Assembly (NCBI RefSeq): GCF_000836725.1
Contig: NZ_JXTH01000001.1
Span: forward strand, 35,259-99,258
Length of the DNA stretch: 64,000 nucleotides
Direction of reading: 5' to 3'
Source of the DNA: Anoxybacillus thermarum
GTDB taxonomy: Bacteria > Bacillota > Bacilli > Bacillales > Anoxybacillaceae
Shown in pieces: positions 1 through 8,234 of this stretch. Both the position numbers and the translations under genes were made by a program. The first letter of the stretch is position 1; each line of letters begins with the position of its first letter. The notes below the pieces were generated by a model, which was not told the origin of the DNA, did not search any database, and saw nothing but the letters and a program-made list of their open reading frames with translations.

Positions 1-2
1 TT

Positions 3-458
3 CCGATTATCGGCACCGATCAACATCAACAATTTACCCAATTAGAAATTGCCGATATGATCGAGGCACGGGTAGAAGAAATTTTACAAATGGTACAAGC
101 AGAAATTCGAAGACGCGGATTTCGCGACTTGCCTGGCGGATATGTGCTGACCGGTGGCACAGTAAATATGCCGGGCGTATTAGAACTTGCGGAAGCGATA
201 TTTAACCATACCGTTCGCGTGGCGATGCCAGATTATATTGGCGTGCGCGATCCGCAATATACAAACGGTGTCGGTTTCATTCAATTCTCTTATAAAAATG
301 CGAAGTTGCAAGGAAGAAACGTTCCTGTTCTTTCTCTCGGAGCGGCAAACGATTTCCAAGCGGAAAAAAAGGTGCATAAAGCGCCAGCGAAGCCGAAACA
401 AAAAGAAGAACATTTAGGACAGAAAGTAAAGAAATTTTTCGGATACTTTTTTGAATGA
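3..458 (+). CDS. ftsA: Cell division protein FtsA, C-terminal part (5' end outside window)
   Basis: The frame is open from the window edge to the TGA at 456-458, so this is the 3' end of a longer gene. FtsA is an actin-like ATPase that anchors FtsZ filaments to the membrane. The visible part has the actin-fold segment LTGGTVNMPGVLELAE, typical of the second phosphate/adenosine region, followed by a linker rich in K, E and Q. The end KVKKFFGYFFE looks like the C-terminal membrane-targeting amphipathic helix known for FtsA. ftsZ follows 28 nt later, the standard ftsA-ftsZ pair. The N-terminal half cannot be judged here. Confidence 0.93.
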   Translation, partial: PIIGTDQHQQFTQLEIADMIEARVEEILQMVQAEIRRRGFRDLPGGYVLTGGTVNMPGVLELAEAIFNHTVRVAMPDYIGVRDPQYTNGVGFIQFSYKNAKLQGRNVPVLSLGAANDFQAEKKVHKAPAKPKQKEEHLGQKVKKFFGYFFE

Positions 459-486
459 CAATTTGAATGGCTAGGAGGATTATGTC

Positions 487-1608
487 ATGTTGGAGTTTGA
501 CACGACTGTTGATCAGTTAGCGACAATTAAAGTAATCGGTGTCGGCGGCGGCGGAAACAACGCTGTCAACCGCATGATTGAACATGGAGTACAAGGTGTT
601 GAATTTATTGCGGTCAATACAGATGCCCAAGCGTTAAACTTATCAAAAGCGCCAACGAAACTGCAAATTGGAGCGAAATTGACGCGCGGATTAGGTGCGG
701 GGGCAAATCCAGAAGTAGGAAAAAAAGCGGCGGAAGAAAGTAAAGAACAAATTGAAGAAGCGCTCAAAGGGGCCGATATGGTATTCGTTACAGCCGGCAT
801 GGGCGGAGGAACAGGAACAGGGGCGGCTCCAGTCATCGCTCAAATTGCGCGCGATTTAGGTGCGCTCACAGTCGGCGTCGTTACCCGACCGTTTACGTTC
901 GAAGGAAGGAAGCGTGCGATGCAGGCGGCAAGCGGTATAGCAGCGATGAAAGAAGCGGTCGATACGCTCATCGTCATTCCGAACGATCGTTTATTAGAAA
1001 TTGTTGATAAAAATACGCCGATGCTAGAAGCGTTCCGTGAAGCAGACAACGTGCTTCGTCAAGGCGTACAAGGCATCTCTGACTTAATTGCTGTGCCGGG
1101 ATTAATTAACTTAGACTTCGCTGATGTGAAAACAATTATGTCAAATAAAGGTTCCGCTCTGATGGGAATCGGCGTCGCAACGGGAGAAAATCGCGCGGCA
1201 GAAGCTGCGAAAAAGGCGATTTCAAGCCCGCTATTAGAAACGTCGATCGACGGTGCGCAAGGGGTGTTAATGAACATTACAGGCGGCACGAATTTAAGCT
1301 TGTACGAAGTGCAAGAAGCAGCCGACATCGTCGCATCCGCTGCCGACCAAGATGTAAATATGATTTTCGGTTCTGTCATTAACGAAAACTTAAAAGACGA
1401 AATTATCGTTACTGTCATTGCGACAGGATTTAACGAAGAAGTTAACCAAGCAAAAGCAACGCGACAAGCCGTTGTCAAACCAACGGTTGGCGTCAAGCGC
1501 GAGAAAAAAGAAGAACCAGTCGTCGACTATCCGCCAACGCGCGGCCAACAAGTAGAAGACCCGCTCGACATCCCAGCCTTTTTGCGCAACCGCAATCGTC
1601 GCCGTTAA
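487..1608 (+). CDS. ftsZ: Cell division GTPase FtsZ
   Basis: Tubulin-like GTPase that polymerises into the Z ring at mid-cell. The 373-aa product has the nucleotide-binding [10 protein letters not shown] loop near residues 18-27, the tubulin signature GGGTGTG at about 106-112, and the T7 synergy loop [11 protein letters not shown] near 208-218 that completes the GTPase site of the neighbouring subunit. A variable linker leads to the conserved C-terminal peptide [12 protein letters not shown], which binds FtsA and SepF; both partner genes are in this window. The start is ATG with AGGAGG just upstream. Length is normal for the family. Confidence 0.99.
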   Translation: MLEFDTTVDQLATIKVIGVGGGGNNAVNRMIEHGVQGVEFIAVNTDAQALNLSKAPTKLQIGAKLTRGLGAGANPEVGKKAAEESKEQIEEALKGADMVFVTAGMGGGTGTGAAPVIAQIARDLGALTVGVVTRPFTFEGRKRAMQAASGIAAMKEAVDTLIVIPNDRLLEIVDKNTPMLEAFREADNVLRQGVQGISDLIAVPGLINLDFADVKTIMSNKGSALMGIGVATGENRAAEAAKKAISSPLLETSIDGAQGVLMNITGGTNLSLYEVQEAADIVASAADQDVNMIFGSVINENLKDEIIVTVIATGFNEEVNQAKATRQAVVKPTVGVKREKKEEPVVDYPPTRGQQVEDPLDIPAFLRNRNRRR

Positions 1609-1610
1609 AA

Positions 1611-1640
1611 AAACGCTCACGACTCGTGGGCGTTTTTTTT
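1611..1640 (+). terminator. Rho-independent terminator after ftsZ
   Basis: AAACGCTCAC pairs with GTGGGCGTTT around a short loop and is followed by a run of eight T. It lies directly after the ftsZ stop codon and separates the division genes from the sporulation locus. Confidence 0.9.
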
Positions 1641-1648
1641 ATTCATCA

Positions 1649-1716
1649 TTTGACAAAATCTCTAAAGAAATGACGTCATCGTTTGACACACTTTTCTATT
1701 GGAAGTGCTATATACT
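1649..1716 (+). promoter_or_regulatory. spoIIG promoter with 22-bp spacer and Spo0A-box-like sites
   Basis: TTGACA at 1683-1688 and TATACT at 1711-1716 are near-perfect sigma-A hexamers, but 22 bp apart instead of about 17. The B. subtilis spoIIG promoter is known for this same 22-bp spacing and needs Spo0A~P. TTTGACA occurs at 1649-1655 and again at 1682-1688, overlapping the -35; each differs by one base from the reverse 0A box TTCGACA, and they lie 33 bp apart. The start of transcription would fall near 1723, about 24 nt before spoIIGA. Spo0A control is inferred from these sites and from the B. subtilis precedent. Confidence 0.8.
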
Positions 1717-1746
1717 AGTTTCAAGATGTTTCAAGATAAGGAGGGG

Positions 1747-2640
1747 ATGCCGCTGATTTATGCCGATGTCGTATGGTTATTAAATTTTTGTTTCGATGCG
1801 ATGTTGCTATGGCTTGCAGCGATCATGCTGAAGCGTCGCGTGCACTTATGGCGCCTTATGCTTTCTGCATTGTTCGGCTCGCTGCTCGTCTTGCTCGTAT
1901 TCACTCCTTTTGCTTATATGACATCTCATTTCGTAACGAAACTCGTCATCTCTTTTGTCATCGTTTGGATTTGTTTTGGTTTCCATCGCTTTCGTTTTTT
2001 TATCGAAAATGTGCTCGCTTTTTATTTTGCAACGTTTATGCTTGGCGGAGGAATGGTCGCCTTTCACTTTTTGCTAGAAAGTGAAATGACGCCTTATTCA
2101 TCCGGATGGCTCACACATTCGACTTCTATTAGTTGGTTGTTTGTTATCATCATGTTTCCGATTTTATGGCTACTATCGAAAGTGCAAATGGGAACGATTC
2201 GGGAAAAAAAGTTGCGGTTTGAACATGTCATTCATGTGCGTGTGACATGTGTCGGACAAACGGTATCGTTAAAAGGATTAGTTGATAGCGGAAATCAATT
2301 GCGTGATCCGTTAACAAATACACCGGTCATGATCGTCGAATTGCAACCGTTCGCACACATCTTCCCTCAAGCTGTTTTACAAATGATTCAAAAACGGACG
2401 TACACAGATGACATCCCGAGCGAATGGGTGAGCCGAATACGTTTCATCCCGTATCGTGCCGTTGGCGTCGAGCAACAGCTACTAGTAGCCATCAAGCCAG
2501 ACGAAGTGCAATGGTCGGACGGAAAACAATGGACATCTGTCAAAAAAGTGCTTGTTGGCTTTTATCCGTCATCATTATCAGCAGACGGAGAGTATAACTG
2601 CATCGTTCATCCGCATATGGTTATGTCGCAAGCTTCGTAA
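1747..2640 (+). CDS. spoIIGA: Sporulation sigma-E processing peptidase SpoIIGA
   Basis: Membrane aspartic protease of the mother cell that cleaves pro-sigma-E once signalled by SpoIIR. The N-terminal half holds about five hydrophobic segments (for example DVVWLLNFCFDAMLLWLAAI and the stretches up to about residue 145). The cytoplasmic half has LVDSGNQLRDP, the catalytic aspartate motif D-S-G. sigE follows after 48 nt, as in all relatives. The ATG at 1747 was chosen because it starts MPLIYADVVW, close to the family N-terminus. However, AAGGAGG ends only 2 nt before it, so the in-frame CTG at 1753, 8 nt from the same site, could be the real start. Confidence 0.95.
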   Translation: MPLIYADVVWLLNFCFDAMLLWLAAIMLKRRVHLWRLMLSALFGSLLVLLVFTPFAYMTSHFVTKLVISFVIVWICFGFHRFRFFIENVLAFYFATFMLGGGMVAFHFLLESEMTPYSSGWLTHSTSISWLFVIIMFPILWLLSKVQMGTIREKKLRFEHVIHVRVTCVGQTVSLKGLVDSGNQLRDPLTNTPVMIVELQPFAHIFPQAVLQMIQKRTYTDDIPSEWVSRIRFIPYRAVGVEQQLLVAIKPDEVQWSDGKQWTSVKKVLVGFYPSSLSADGEYNCIVHPHMVMSQAS

Positions 2641-2688
2641 TTATTATTATCATACGGCCGTTCGTGCTGAAATAGAAGGAGGTTTTTT

Positions 2689-3408
2689 ATGAAGTTATTC
2701 AAATTACGTCTCACATATGTATGGTACAAACTATTAAAAAAATTAGGGCTGAAAGCGGACGAAATTTATTACATCGGTGGAAGTGAAGCGTTGCCGCCGC
2801 CACTTACAAAAGAGGAAGAAGAAATGTTGCTTCAAAAACTTCCTTCTGGAGATGAAACTGCGCGCTCGCTACTTATTGAACGAAACCTTCGTCTCGTCGT
2901 TTACATTGCACGAAAGTTTGAAAATACTGGCATTAATATTGAAGATTTAATTAGCATCGGTACGATCGGATTAATTAAAGCGGTCAATACGTTTAATCCG
3001 GAGAAAAAAATTAAACTCGCTACATATGCGTCGCGCTGCATTGAAAATGAAATTTTAATGTATTTACGGCGCAACAATAAAGTGCGCTCCGAAGTGTCAT
3101 TTGACGAACCGTTAAACATTGACTGGGACGGCAACGAATTGTTGTTGTCGGACGTGTTAGGGACAGAAGATGACATCATTACGAAAGATTTAGAAGCGAA
3201 TATTGACCGCAATTTACTATTTCGTGCACTCGATCAATTAAGTGATAGGGAAAAACAAATTATGGAACTTCGCTTCGGTTTAACTGGAGGAGAAGAAAAA
3301 ACGCAAAAAGATGTCGCGGACTTATTAGGCATTTCCCAGTCATACATTTCCCGTTTAGAAAAGCGAATTATTAAACGATTGCGAAAAGAGTTTAACAAAA
3401 TGATGTAA
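2689..3408 (+). CDS. sigE: RNA polymerase sporulation factor sigma-E (pro-sigma-E)
   Basis: Mother-cell sigma factor of early sporulation. The 239-aa product starts with a basic, amphipathic pro-sequence ([19 protein letters not shown]), which in B. subtilis is removed by SpoIIGA around residues 27-29; the junction region [15 protein letters not shown] is kept. Region 2 ([22 protein letters not shown], then [16 protein letters not shown]) binds core polymerase and the -10 element. Region 4 has the helix-turn-helix [20 protein letters not shown] for the -35. A strong GGAGG precedes ATG. It is co-transcribed with spoIIGA, coupling the substrate to its protease. Confidence 0.98.
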   Translation: MKLFKLRLTYVWYKLLKKLGLKADEIYYIGGSEALPPPLTKEEEEMLLQKLPSGDETARSLLIERNLRLVVYIARKFENTGINIEDLISIGTIGLIKAVNTFNPEKKIKLATYASRCIENEILMYLRRNNKVRSEVSFDEPLNIDWDGNELLLSDVLGTEDDIITKDLEANIDRNLLFRALDQLSDREKQIMELRFGLTGGEEKTQKDVADLLGISQSYISRLEKRIIKRLRKEFNKMM

Positions 3409-3414
3409 TGCATA

Positions 3415-3470
3415 TTTTTCCCTTCGAAGGAGATACTGAAAGCTGACAGCATCTCCCGCTAGGAGGGAAA
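3415..3470 (+). promoter_or_regulatory. Structured leader before sigG (SD-masking hairpin candidate)
   Basis: GGAGATaCTG at 3429-3438 pairs with CAGcATCTCC at 3447-3456 around an 8-nt loop, with one A-C mismatch. An outer stem can form between TTTCCC at 3417-3422 and GGGAAA at 3465-3470, which includes the last three bases of the Shine-Dalgarno AGGAGGG at 3461-3467. Published work on B. subtilis sigG reports that mRNA secondary structure, promoter spacing and start codon dampen its expression; this leader could do the same. A weak sigma-F/G-like -35 (GCATA, 3410-3414) is present, but no convincing -10. Folding was done by eye. Confidence 0.5.
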
Positions 3471-3473
3471 GAC

Positions 3474-4253
3474 ATGGCAAGAAACAAAGTTGAAATTTGC
3501 GGCGTTGATACATCGAAACTTCCCGTACTGAAAAATGAGGAAATGCGTGAATTATTCCGGCAAATGCAAGCCGGTGACATATCGGCACGCGAAAAATTAA
3601 TTAATGGGAATTTGCGACTCGTATTAAGCGTCATTCAGCGATTTAACAATCGTGGTGAATATGTCGACGATTTGTTTCAAGTAGGCTGTATCGGACTTAT
3701 GAAATCAATTGATAACTTTGATTTAAGCCAAAACGTGAAATTTTCCACGTATGCCGTGCCGATGATTATCGGTGAAATTCGCCGATATTTACGCGACAAT
3801 AATCCGATTCGCGTGTCCCGCTCGCTGCGCGACATTGCGTATAAAGCGCTTCAATTGCGAGAAAAAATCATGAGCGAAACGGCAAAAGAGCCGACGGCAG
3901 AAGAAATTGCGAAAATACTAGACGTGCCTCATGAAGATGTTGTATTTGCGCTAGATGCGATTCAAGATCCTGTTTCGCTTTTCGAACCGATCTACAACGA
4001 CGGTGGCGATCCGATTTATGTGATGGATCAGCTGAGCGACGAGAAAAATCGCGATACAAATTGGATTGAAGAAATTGCGTTGAAAGAAGGGCTTCGCCGT
4101 TTAAACGAGCGCGAAAAAATGATTATTCGCAAACGATTTTTTCAAGGAAAAACGCAAATGGAAGTGGCTGAAGAAATCGGCATTTCTCAAGCGCAAGTAT
4201 CCCGTTTAGAAAAAGCCGCCATTAAACAAATGAATAAAAACATTCAATGGTAA
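3474..4253 (+). CDS. sigG: RNA polymerase sporulation factor sigma-G
   Basis: Late forespore sigma factor, 259 aa. Region 2 is seen in NLRLVLSVIQRFNNRGEYVDDLFQVG and FSTYAVPMIIGEIRRYLRDN; region 3 follows (LRDIAYKALQLREKI); region 4 carries the helix-turn-helix QMEVAEEIGISQAQVSRLEK. The N-terminus MARNKVEICGVDTSKLPVL matches sigma-G rather than sigma-F. It starts with ATG after AGGAGGG. It is third in the spoIIG locus, 65 nt after sigE; in B. subtilis it has its own sigma-F/sigma-G promoter, which is not clear here. The leader can fold over the ribosome binding site (separate entry). Confidence 0.98.
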   Translation: MARNKVEICGVDTSKLPVLKNEEMRELFRQMQAGDISAREKLINGNLRLVLSVIQRFNNRGEYVDDLFQVGCIGLMKSIDNFDLSQNVKFSTYAVPMIIGEIRRYLRDNNPIRVSRSLRDIAYKALQLREKIMSETAKEPTAEEIAKILDVPHEDVVFALDAIQDPVSLFEPIYNDGGDPIYVMDQLSDEKNRDTNWIEEIALKEGLRRLNEREKMIIRKRFFQGKTQMEVAEEIGISQAQVSRLEKAAIKQMNKNIQW

Positions 4254-4256
4254 ACG

Positions 4257-4287
4257 ACGCCTCCACCAAAAACGGTGGGGGCTTTTC
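4257..4287 (+). terminator. Terminator after sigG
   Basis: GCCTCCACC at 4259-4267 pairs with GGTGGGGGC at 4274-4282 (one G-T pair) around AAAAAC, followed by TTTT. It begins a few bases after the sigG stop. Confidence 0.88.
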
Positions 4288-4358
4288 TTATGTCGTGACT
4301 ACAACAACCCGCTCATGCATACATATAAGTACATAAAATGAAAAAGGAGCGGAGAAAC

Positions 4359-4601
4359 ATGGTGAAAATTTCTGAATTACAACAAAAAGATGTCGTCAAT
4401 GTCGCAAACGGCAAGCGACTCGGAAATATTGGAGACATCGATATTAACTTAACGACCGGTCAAATTGAAGCAATCATTATTATCGGTACGGGAAAAGTGC
4501 TCGGTTTATTTGGACGGGCGGATGAAATGATCATTCCGTGGCGCGATATTGTGAAAGTGGGCGCTGACGTCATTCTCGTTCGATTAGATAGCGATGAATA
4601 A
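4359..4601 (+). CDS. ylmC: YlmC/YmxH family PRC-barrel sporulation protein
   Basis: An 80-aa soluble protein with the fold pattern of a small PRC-barrel: KRLGNIGDIDINLTTGQIEAIII, then DEMIIPWRDIVKVGADVILVRL. Family members are conserved in spore formers and usually called YlmC/YmxH; no molecular role is established to my knowledge. The ATG at 4359 was chosen because AAAGGAG lies 9 nt upstream; an earlier in-frame ATG at 4338 would put that site inside the gene. Location just after sigG is conserved in B. subtilis, apart from ylmA, which is absent here. Confidence 0.88.
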   Translation: MVKISELQQKDVVNVANGKRLGNIGDIDINLTTGQIEAIIIIGTGKVLGLFGRADEMIIPWRDIVKVGADVILVRLDSDE

Positions 4602-4620
4602 TTCACGTTTTCGGCAAGCT

Positions 4621-4650
4621 GTGATAAAATAGGAAAAAAAGTGATAAAAT
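4621..4650 (+). promoter_or_regulatory. Possible ylmD promoter with a repeated GTGATAAAAT
   Basis: The 10-mer GTGATAAAAT occurs at 4621-4630 and again at 4641-4650. The first copy, preceded by CT, reads as an extended -10 (TGTGATAAA) 18 bp after TTCACG (4602-4607). This is the only promoter-like sequence between ylmC and ylmD. Assignment is tentative. Confidence 0.35.
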
Positions 4651-4667
4651 TGTACAAAGGATGTCGA

Positions 4668-5474
4668 ATGATGAATGATATATTTCGCCAAGCGAGCGAA
4701 TCATTGCTTTTATTTGACCAATGGGAACATGTCGTCGTCGCCTTTACCACAAAGCGAGGGGGAGTGAGCACCGGACCGTTTGCGACGTTAAACGTCGGTA
4801 TGCACGTGCAAGATGATCAAACTGTTGTGTATCACAATCGAAAAAAAGTAGCGGACGAACTGAACGTTTCGCTTGATCGATGGGTATGTGCCGATCAAGT
4901 GCATGGCGTGCATATAGAAAAAGTGACGAACGAGCATGTGGGAAAAGGTGTGCGCACGTACGACACCGCTTTGCCGCATACAGACGGGCTGTATACGAGC
5001 GAGCGAGAAATCATGTTGGCGCTCTGTTTTGCGGATTGTGTTCCGCTTTACTTTTTTGCGCCAAATAAAAAGCGAATTGGAGTGGCACACGCCGGTTGGA
5101 AAGGAACCGTTCACAACATCGCAGGCGAAATGGTGAAGCGATGGAACGAAGAAGGGATAGATGCGCGCGATATTCACGTTGTCATCGGTCCGGCGATCGG
5201 CCGTTGTTGTTACGTCGTCGATGATCGCGTCATCGAATTCGTTCAAAAGGCGCTAGTCAACTCGCCCCAATCTCTTTATAATGAAACAAGTAAGGGACAA
5301 TATGCGCTCGATTTAAAAGAAATGAATAAACAGCTCCTGCAACAAGCAGGTGTTCCGAGCGGTCATATCGCTGTTTCATCGTATTGCACAAGCTGTGAGC
5401 AGTCATTATTTTTCTCTCACCGTCGCGATGGCGGAAAAACAGGAAGAATGATGGCGCTTATTGGCTGGAGGTGA
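4668..5474 (+). CDS. ylmD: YlmD, multicopper-oxidase-like laccase-domain protein (PgeF/YfiH family)
   Basis: A 268-aa cytosolic protein of the YfiH/PgeF family, whose members act as purine nucleoside phosphorylases or as peptidoglycan-editing hydrolases. The hallmark metal-site residues are visible: CADQVHG, the CFADCVPL cysteine motif, HAGWKGT histidine, and GPAIGRCCYVV. The start at ATG 4668 has AAAGGA 6 nt upstream; an upstream GTG at 4641 lacks a site and lies in the putative promoter. ylmE follows, with its ribosome binding site inside the end of this gene, so the two are translated together. Confidence 0.92.
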   Translation: MMNDIFRQASESLLLFDQWEHVVVAFTTKRGGVSTGPFATLNVGMHVQDDQTVVYHNRKKVADELNVSLDRWVCADQVHGVHIEKVTNEHVGKGVRTYDTALPHTDGLYTSEREIMLALCFADCVPLYFFAPNKKRIGVAHAGWKGTVHNIAGEMVKRWNEEGIDARDIHVVIGPAIGRCCYVVDDRVIEFVQKALVNSPQSLYNETSKGQYALDLKEMNKQLLQQAGVPSGHIAVSSYCTSCEQSLFFSHRRDGGKTGRMMALIGWR

Positions 5475-5478
5475 TTAT

Positions 5479-6162
5479 ATGACGGTTAAACAACGTTTAC
5501 AAACGATTCAACAACATATTGCTGAAGCGTGTGAAAAAACAGGACGAAACGCATCAGATGTTCAAATTGTGGCAGTAACAAAATACGTAAGCATCGCACG
5601 GGCAAAAGAGGCGATCGAAGCCGGCATCGTTCATTTAGGGGAAAGCCGTGCCGACGGTTTTTTACACAAATACGAAGCGATCGGAAAAAAAGCAACATGG
5701 CATTTCATCGGCACATTGCAATCGAGAAAAGTGAAACAAATCATTGATGACGTCGATTACATTCATTCGCTTGACCGTCTGTCGTTAGCAGAAGAAATCG
5801 ACAAGCGAGCGAATCGCACGATCAAATGTTTCGTGCAAGTGAATGTGTCAGGCGAACAGTCGAAACACGGATTAGCGCCAGAAGACGTATTGCCGTTTAT
5901 TGAAACATTATCTGCTTTTTCACGTATTCAAGTTGTCGGGTTGATGACGATGGCGCCGTATACGGATGATGAAGCGACGATTCGCCGTTGTTTTCGGACG
6001 CTGCGTGAGCTAAAAGAACGCGTGCAAGAAAAACAACTGCCGTACGCCCCTTGTACACAATTGTCGATGGGGATGTCAAACGATTATGTCATTGCGGTAG
6101 AAGAAGGAGCAACGTTTCTTCGACTCGGTACATGTCTTGTTGGTGAAGAGGAGGTGGAGTAA
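5479..6162 (+). CDS. ylmE: YlmE, pyridoxal-phosphate homeostasis protein (YggS/PLPBP family)
   Basis: A 227-aa single-domain TIM-barrel PLP-binding protein thought to buffer and deliver PLP. The PLP lysine lies in [36 protein letters not shown] and [17 protein letters not shown] follow, then the phosphate-binding end [23 protein letters not shown]. The ATG at 5479 sits 8 nt after GGAGGTGAT, which overlaps the ylmD stop codon, so the in-frame ATG-like start further upstream is unlikely. It is the usual neighbour of sepF in Firmicutes. Confidence 0.95.
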   Translation: MTVKQRLQTIQQHIAEACEKTGRNASDVQIVAVTKYVSIARAKEAIEAGIVHLGESRADGFLHKYEAIGKKATWHFIGTLQSRKVKQIIDDVDYIHSLDRLSLAEEIDKRANRTIKCFVQVNVSGEQSKHGLAPEDVLPFIETLSAFSRIQVVGLMTMAPYTDDEATIRRCFRTLRELKERVQEKQLPYAPCTQLSMGMSNDYVIAVEEGATFLRLGTCLVGEEEVE

Positions 6163-6163
6163 A

Positions 6164-6586
6164 ATGGGATTTGTGAAAAAAATTCGCGACTTTTTTGATT
6201 TAGATGAAGAAAAATGGGAAGAAGATGAATATGAACAAGAAGAAGTCGCCCAGCAACCGAAAGTAGAACAAAAGCAAAACGTCGTCAGTTTACAAAGCGT
6301 GCAAAAATCGTCCAAGCTCGTTTTATTTGAGCCACGCGCTTATGCCGAAGTACAAGAAATTGCCGACCATTTAAAAAATCGACGTGCCGTTGTTGTCAAC
6401 GTTCATCGTGTCGATCGTGACCAAGCGCGGCGCATCGTTGACTTTTTAAGCGGAACGGTGTATGCGATTGGCGGAGATATTCAACAAGTCGGATCTACGA
6501 TTTTTTTATGCACGCCAGATAATGTCGATGTAAGCGGCTCGATTTCCGTTGTTTCTGACGATGAACCGACGATAAAGAGGTGGTAA
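6164..6586 (+). CDS. sepF: Cell division protein SepF
   Basis: A 140-aa cytosolic protein that binds the FtsZ C-terminus and bundles filaments. The N-terminus [16 protein letters not shown] is the amphipathic membrane anchor of the family. An acidic, Q-rich linker follows, then the globular SepF domain from about residue 55 ([20 protein letters not shown]... [35 protein letters not shown]). The ATG at 6164 follows GGAGGTGGAG, one base after the ylmE stop. Length is close to the B. subtilis protein. Confidence 0.96.
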   Translation: MGFVKKIRDFFDLDEEKWEEDEYEQEEVAQQPKVEQKQNVVSLQSVQKSSKLVLFEPRAYAEVQEIADHLKNRRAVVVNVHRVDRDQARRIVDFLSGTVYAIGGDIQQVGSTIFLCTPDNVDVSGSISVVSDDEPTIKRW

Positions 6587-6588
6587 AT

Positions 6589-6861
6589 TTGTATCAAATG
6601 GCAAACTTTTTAGCAACAGTCATTGAAGTATATTCGTATGCGATCATCATTTACATTTTAATGTCTTGGTTTCCGAATGCGCGCGAAACGAAAGTGGGAC
6701 AGTTTTTCGCCAATATTTGTGAGCCGTATTTAGAGCCGTTTCGCCGCTTCATTCCGCCGATTGGCATGATCGACATTTCTCCGATCGTCGCCTTGCTCGT
6801 TTTACGCTTTGCGACGGCAGGGGTTTATGGATTAGTCGATATGGTAAGTCGAGGGTTGTAA
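6589..6861 (+). CDS. ylmG: YggT family membrane protein YlmG
   Basis: A 90-aa integral membrane protein with two hydrophobic helices, about residues 5-28 and 60-85. Between them is the conserved loop [44 protein letters not shown]. The role is not settled; relatives are linked to septation and membrane protein assembly. The start is taken as TTG at 6589, 6 nt after GAGGTG; it gives [17 protein letters not shown], in line with homologues. An ATG at 6598 is the alternative. The sepF stop lies just upstream (6584-6586). Confidence 0.88.
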   Translation: MYQMANFLATVIEVYSYAIIIYILMSWFPNARETKVGQFFANICEPYLEPFRRFIPPIGMIDISPIVALLVLRFATAGVYGLVDMVSRGL

Positions 6862-7634
6862 TGGACATTTATCAACATTTTCGAAAGGAAGAGCATCATT
6901 TTATTGATCTCGTTTGCGAATGGAAGCGGCTCGTGACGGAACAATATGCTCCGAAACTCACAGATTTTTTAACTCCGCGTGAACAACAAATCGTCCGCTC
7001 GATTGTCGGCAATCACGATGAGGTGCACGTTGCTTTTTTTGGCGGTTCATCGTCGGTAGAGCGAAAGCGTGCATTACTATACCCGCCGTACTTGCAACCG
7101 AATGAAGATGATTTTCAATTATCGTTGTTTTCCGTTCGCTATCCGAAAAAGTTTGTGACGCTTGGGCACCGCGATGTGCTTGGTGCCTTATTGTCGCTCG
7201 GTGTAAAGCGTGAAAAGTTTGGCGACATCGTCATCGTTGAAGATGTCATTCAGTTTGTCGTCGCCAAAGAAATTGCGTCGTTTGTAAAAATGAACGTGAC
7301 TTCGATTGGAAAAGCAAAAGTGTTACTAGAAGAACAACCGCTCTCCAAACTTCTTGATGTGAAAGAAGAATGGGAAGAAGAGACGTTGACCGTTTCTTCT
7401 TTGCGGCTTGACGCCATTTTAGCCCAATGTTTCCGCATATCGCGCCAAAAAGCGCAAGCGCTTATTGAACAAAGCTTCGCGAAAGTCAACTGGAAAACGG
7501 TTGACCAAGCGCATATGGAATGCCGAGAAGGCGATTTATTGTCGCTGCGCGGGTACGGTCGTTGCCGACTACAAACGATTGCTGGTCAAACAAAAAAAGA
7601 AAAATGGCGCATCGTTGTCGAAAAAGCAAAATAA
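6861..7634 (+). CDS. rqcP: S4-domain RNA-binding protein YlmH (RqcP)
   Basis: A 257-aa protein whose C-terminal S4 RNA-binding domain spans about 182-240 (LRLDAILAQCFRISRQKAQALIEQSFAKVNWKTV... EGDLLSLRGYGR). In B. subtilis this family (YlmH, RqcP) binds stalled 50S subunits and supports poly-alanine tailing by RqcH, so it belongs to ribosome-associated quality control. The ATG overlaps the ylmG stop by one base (TAATG). The partner gene rqcH is at 25811-27523 here. Confidence 0.93.
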   Translation: MDIYQHFRKEEHHFIDLVCEWKRLVTEQYAPKLTDFLTPREQQIVRSIVGNHDEVHVAFFGGSSSVERKRALLYPPYLQPNEDDFQLSLFSVRYPKKFVTLGHRDVLGALLSLGVKREKFGDIVIVEDVIQFVVAKEIASFVKMNVTSIGKAKVLLEEQPLSKLLDVKEEWEEETLTVSSLRLDAILAQCFRISRQKAQALIEQSFAKVNWKTVDQAHMECREGDLLSLRGYGRCRLQTIAGQTKKEKWRIVVEKAK

Positions 7635-7697
7635 AAGCAGGATTTTCGCGAGACATGTCGAATGAACACATACGTACATAAGATGGAGGTGGGCCAC

Positions 7698-8201
7698 ATG
7701 CCGTTAACGCCGTTAGATATTCATAATAAAGAATTTAGCCGGGGCTTTCGCGGATATGATGAAGATGAAGTAAACGAGTTTTTAGATCAAGTCATTAAAG
7801 ACTACGAAATGATTTTGCGTGAAAAAAAACAGCTTGAAGAAAAAGTGAGAGAGCTGACAGAAAGGCTCAACTATTTTACAAATATTGAAGAAACGTTAAA
7901 TAAATCGATTTTGATCGCGCAAGAAACAGCGGAAGAAGTGAAGCGAAACGCCCAAAAAGAAGCGAAGCTCATCATTAAAGAAGCGGAGAAAAACGCGGAT
8001 CGCATCATTAGCGAAGCGCTTGCAAAAACGCGGAAAATTGCGATGGAAGTCGAAGAATTAAAGCGTCAAGCGAAAGTGTTCCGCAATCGTTTTAAAATGT
8101 TAATTGAAGCACAGCTTGATATGCTAAACAACGGTGACTGGGATCATTTATTAGATTATAAGCTTGATGATGAAGAAATACAAGAAATAGCAGAGTCTTG
8201 A
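7698..8201 (+). CDS. divIVA: Cell-pole and septum curvature protein DivIVA
   Basis: A 167-aa coiled-coil protein that gathers at negatively curved membrane. The N-terminal lipid-binding domain is MPLTPLDIHNKEFSRGFRGYDEDEVNEFLDQV, with the exposed F and R of FSRGFRG that insert into the membrane in B. subtilis. Long coiled coils follow from about residue 33 to 150, including NIEETLNKSILIAQETAEEVKRNA. The ATG at 7698 has GGAGGTGG in front; upstream in-frame starts give a non-homologous tail. The stop TGA (8199-8201) is also part of the -35 box of the next promoter. Confidence 0.97.
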   Translation: MPLTPLDIHNKEFSRGFRGYDEDEVNEFLDQVIKDYEMILREKKQLEEKVRELTERLNYFTNIEETLNKSILIAQETAEEVKRNAQKEAKLIIKEAEKNADRIISEALAKTRKIAMEVEELKRQAKVFRNRFKMLIEAQLDMLNNGDWDHLLDYKLDDEEIQEIAES

Positions 8202-8227
8202 CGAGCGGCGTTGTTATTGCCTATAAT
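8198..8227 (+). promoter_or_regulatory. Sigma-A promoter for the ileS T-box transcript, overlapping the divIVA stop
   Basis: TTGACG at 8198-8203 and TATAAT at 8222-8227 are separated by 18 bp. The TGA inside the -35 is the divIVA stop codon. Transcription would start near 8234, at the head of the T-box leader. Confidence 0.82.
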
Positions 8228-8234
8228 ATCGATT

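Noticed and set aside
4311..4337. Sporulation promoter (sigma-E or sigma-G) before ylmC, from GCATACATAT
   Set aside because: Parts of a -35 or -10 can be seen, but no pair with acceptable spacing.
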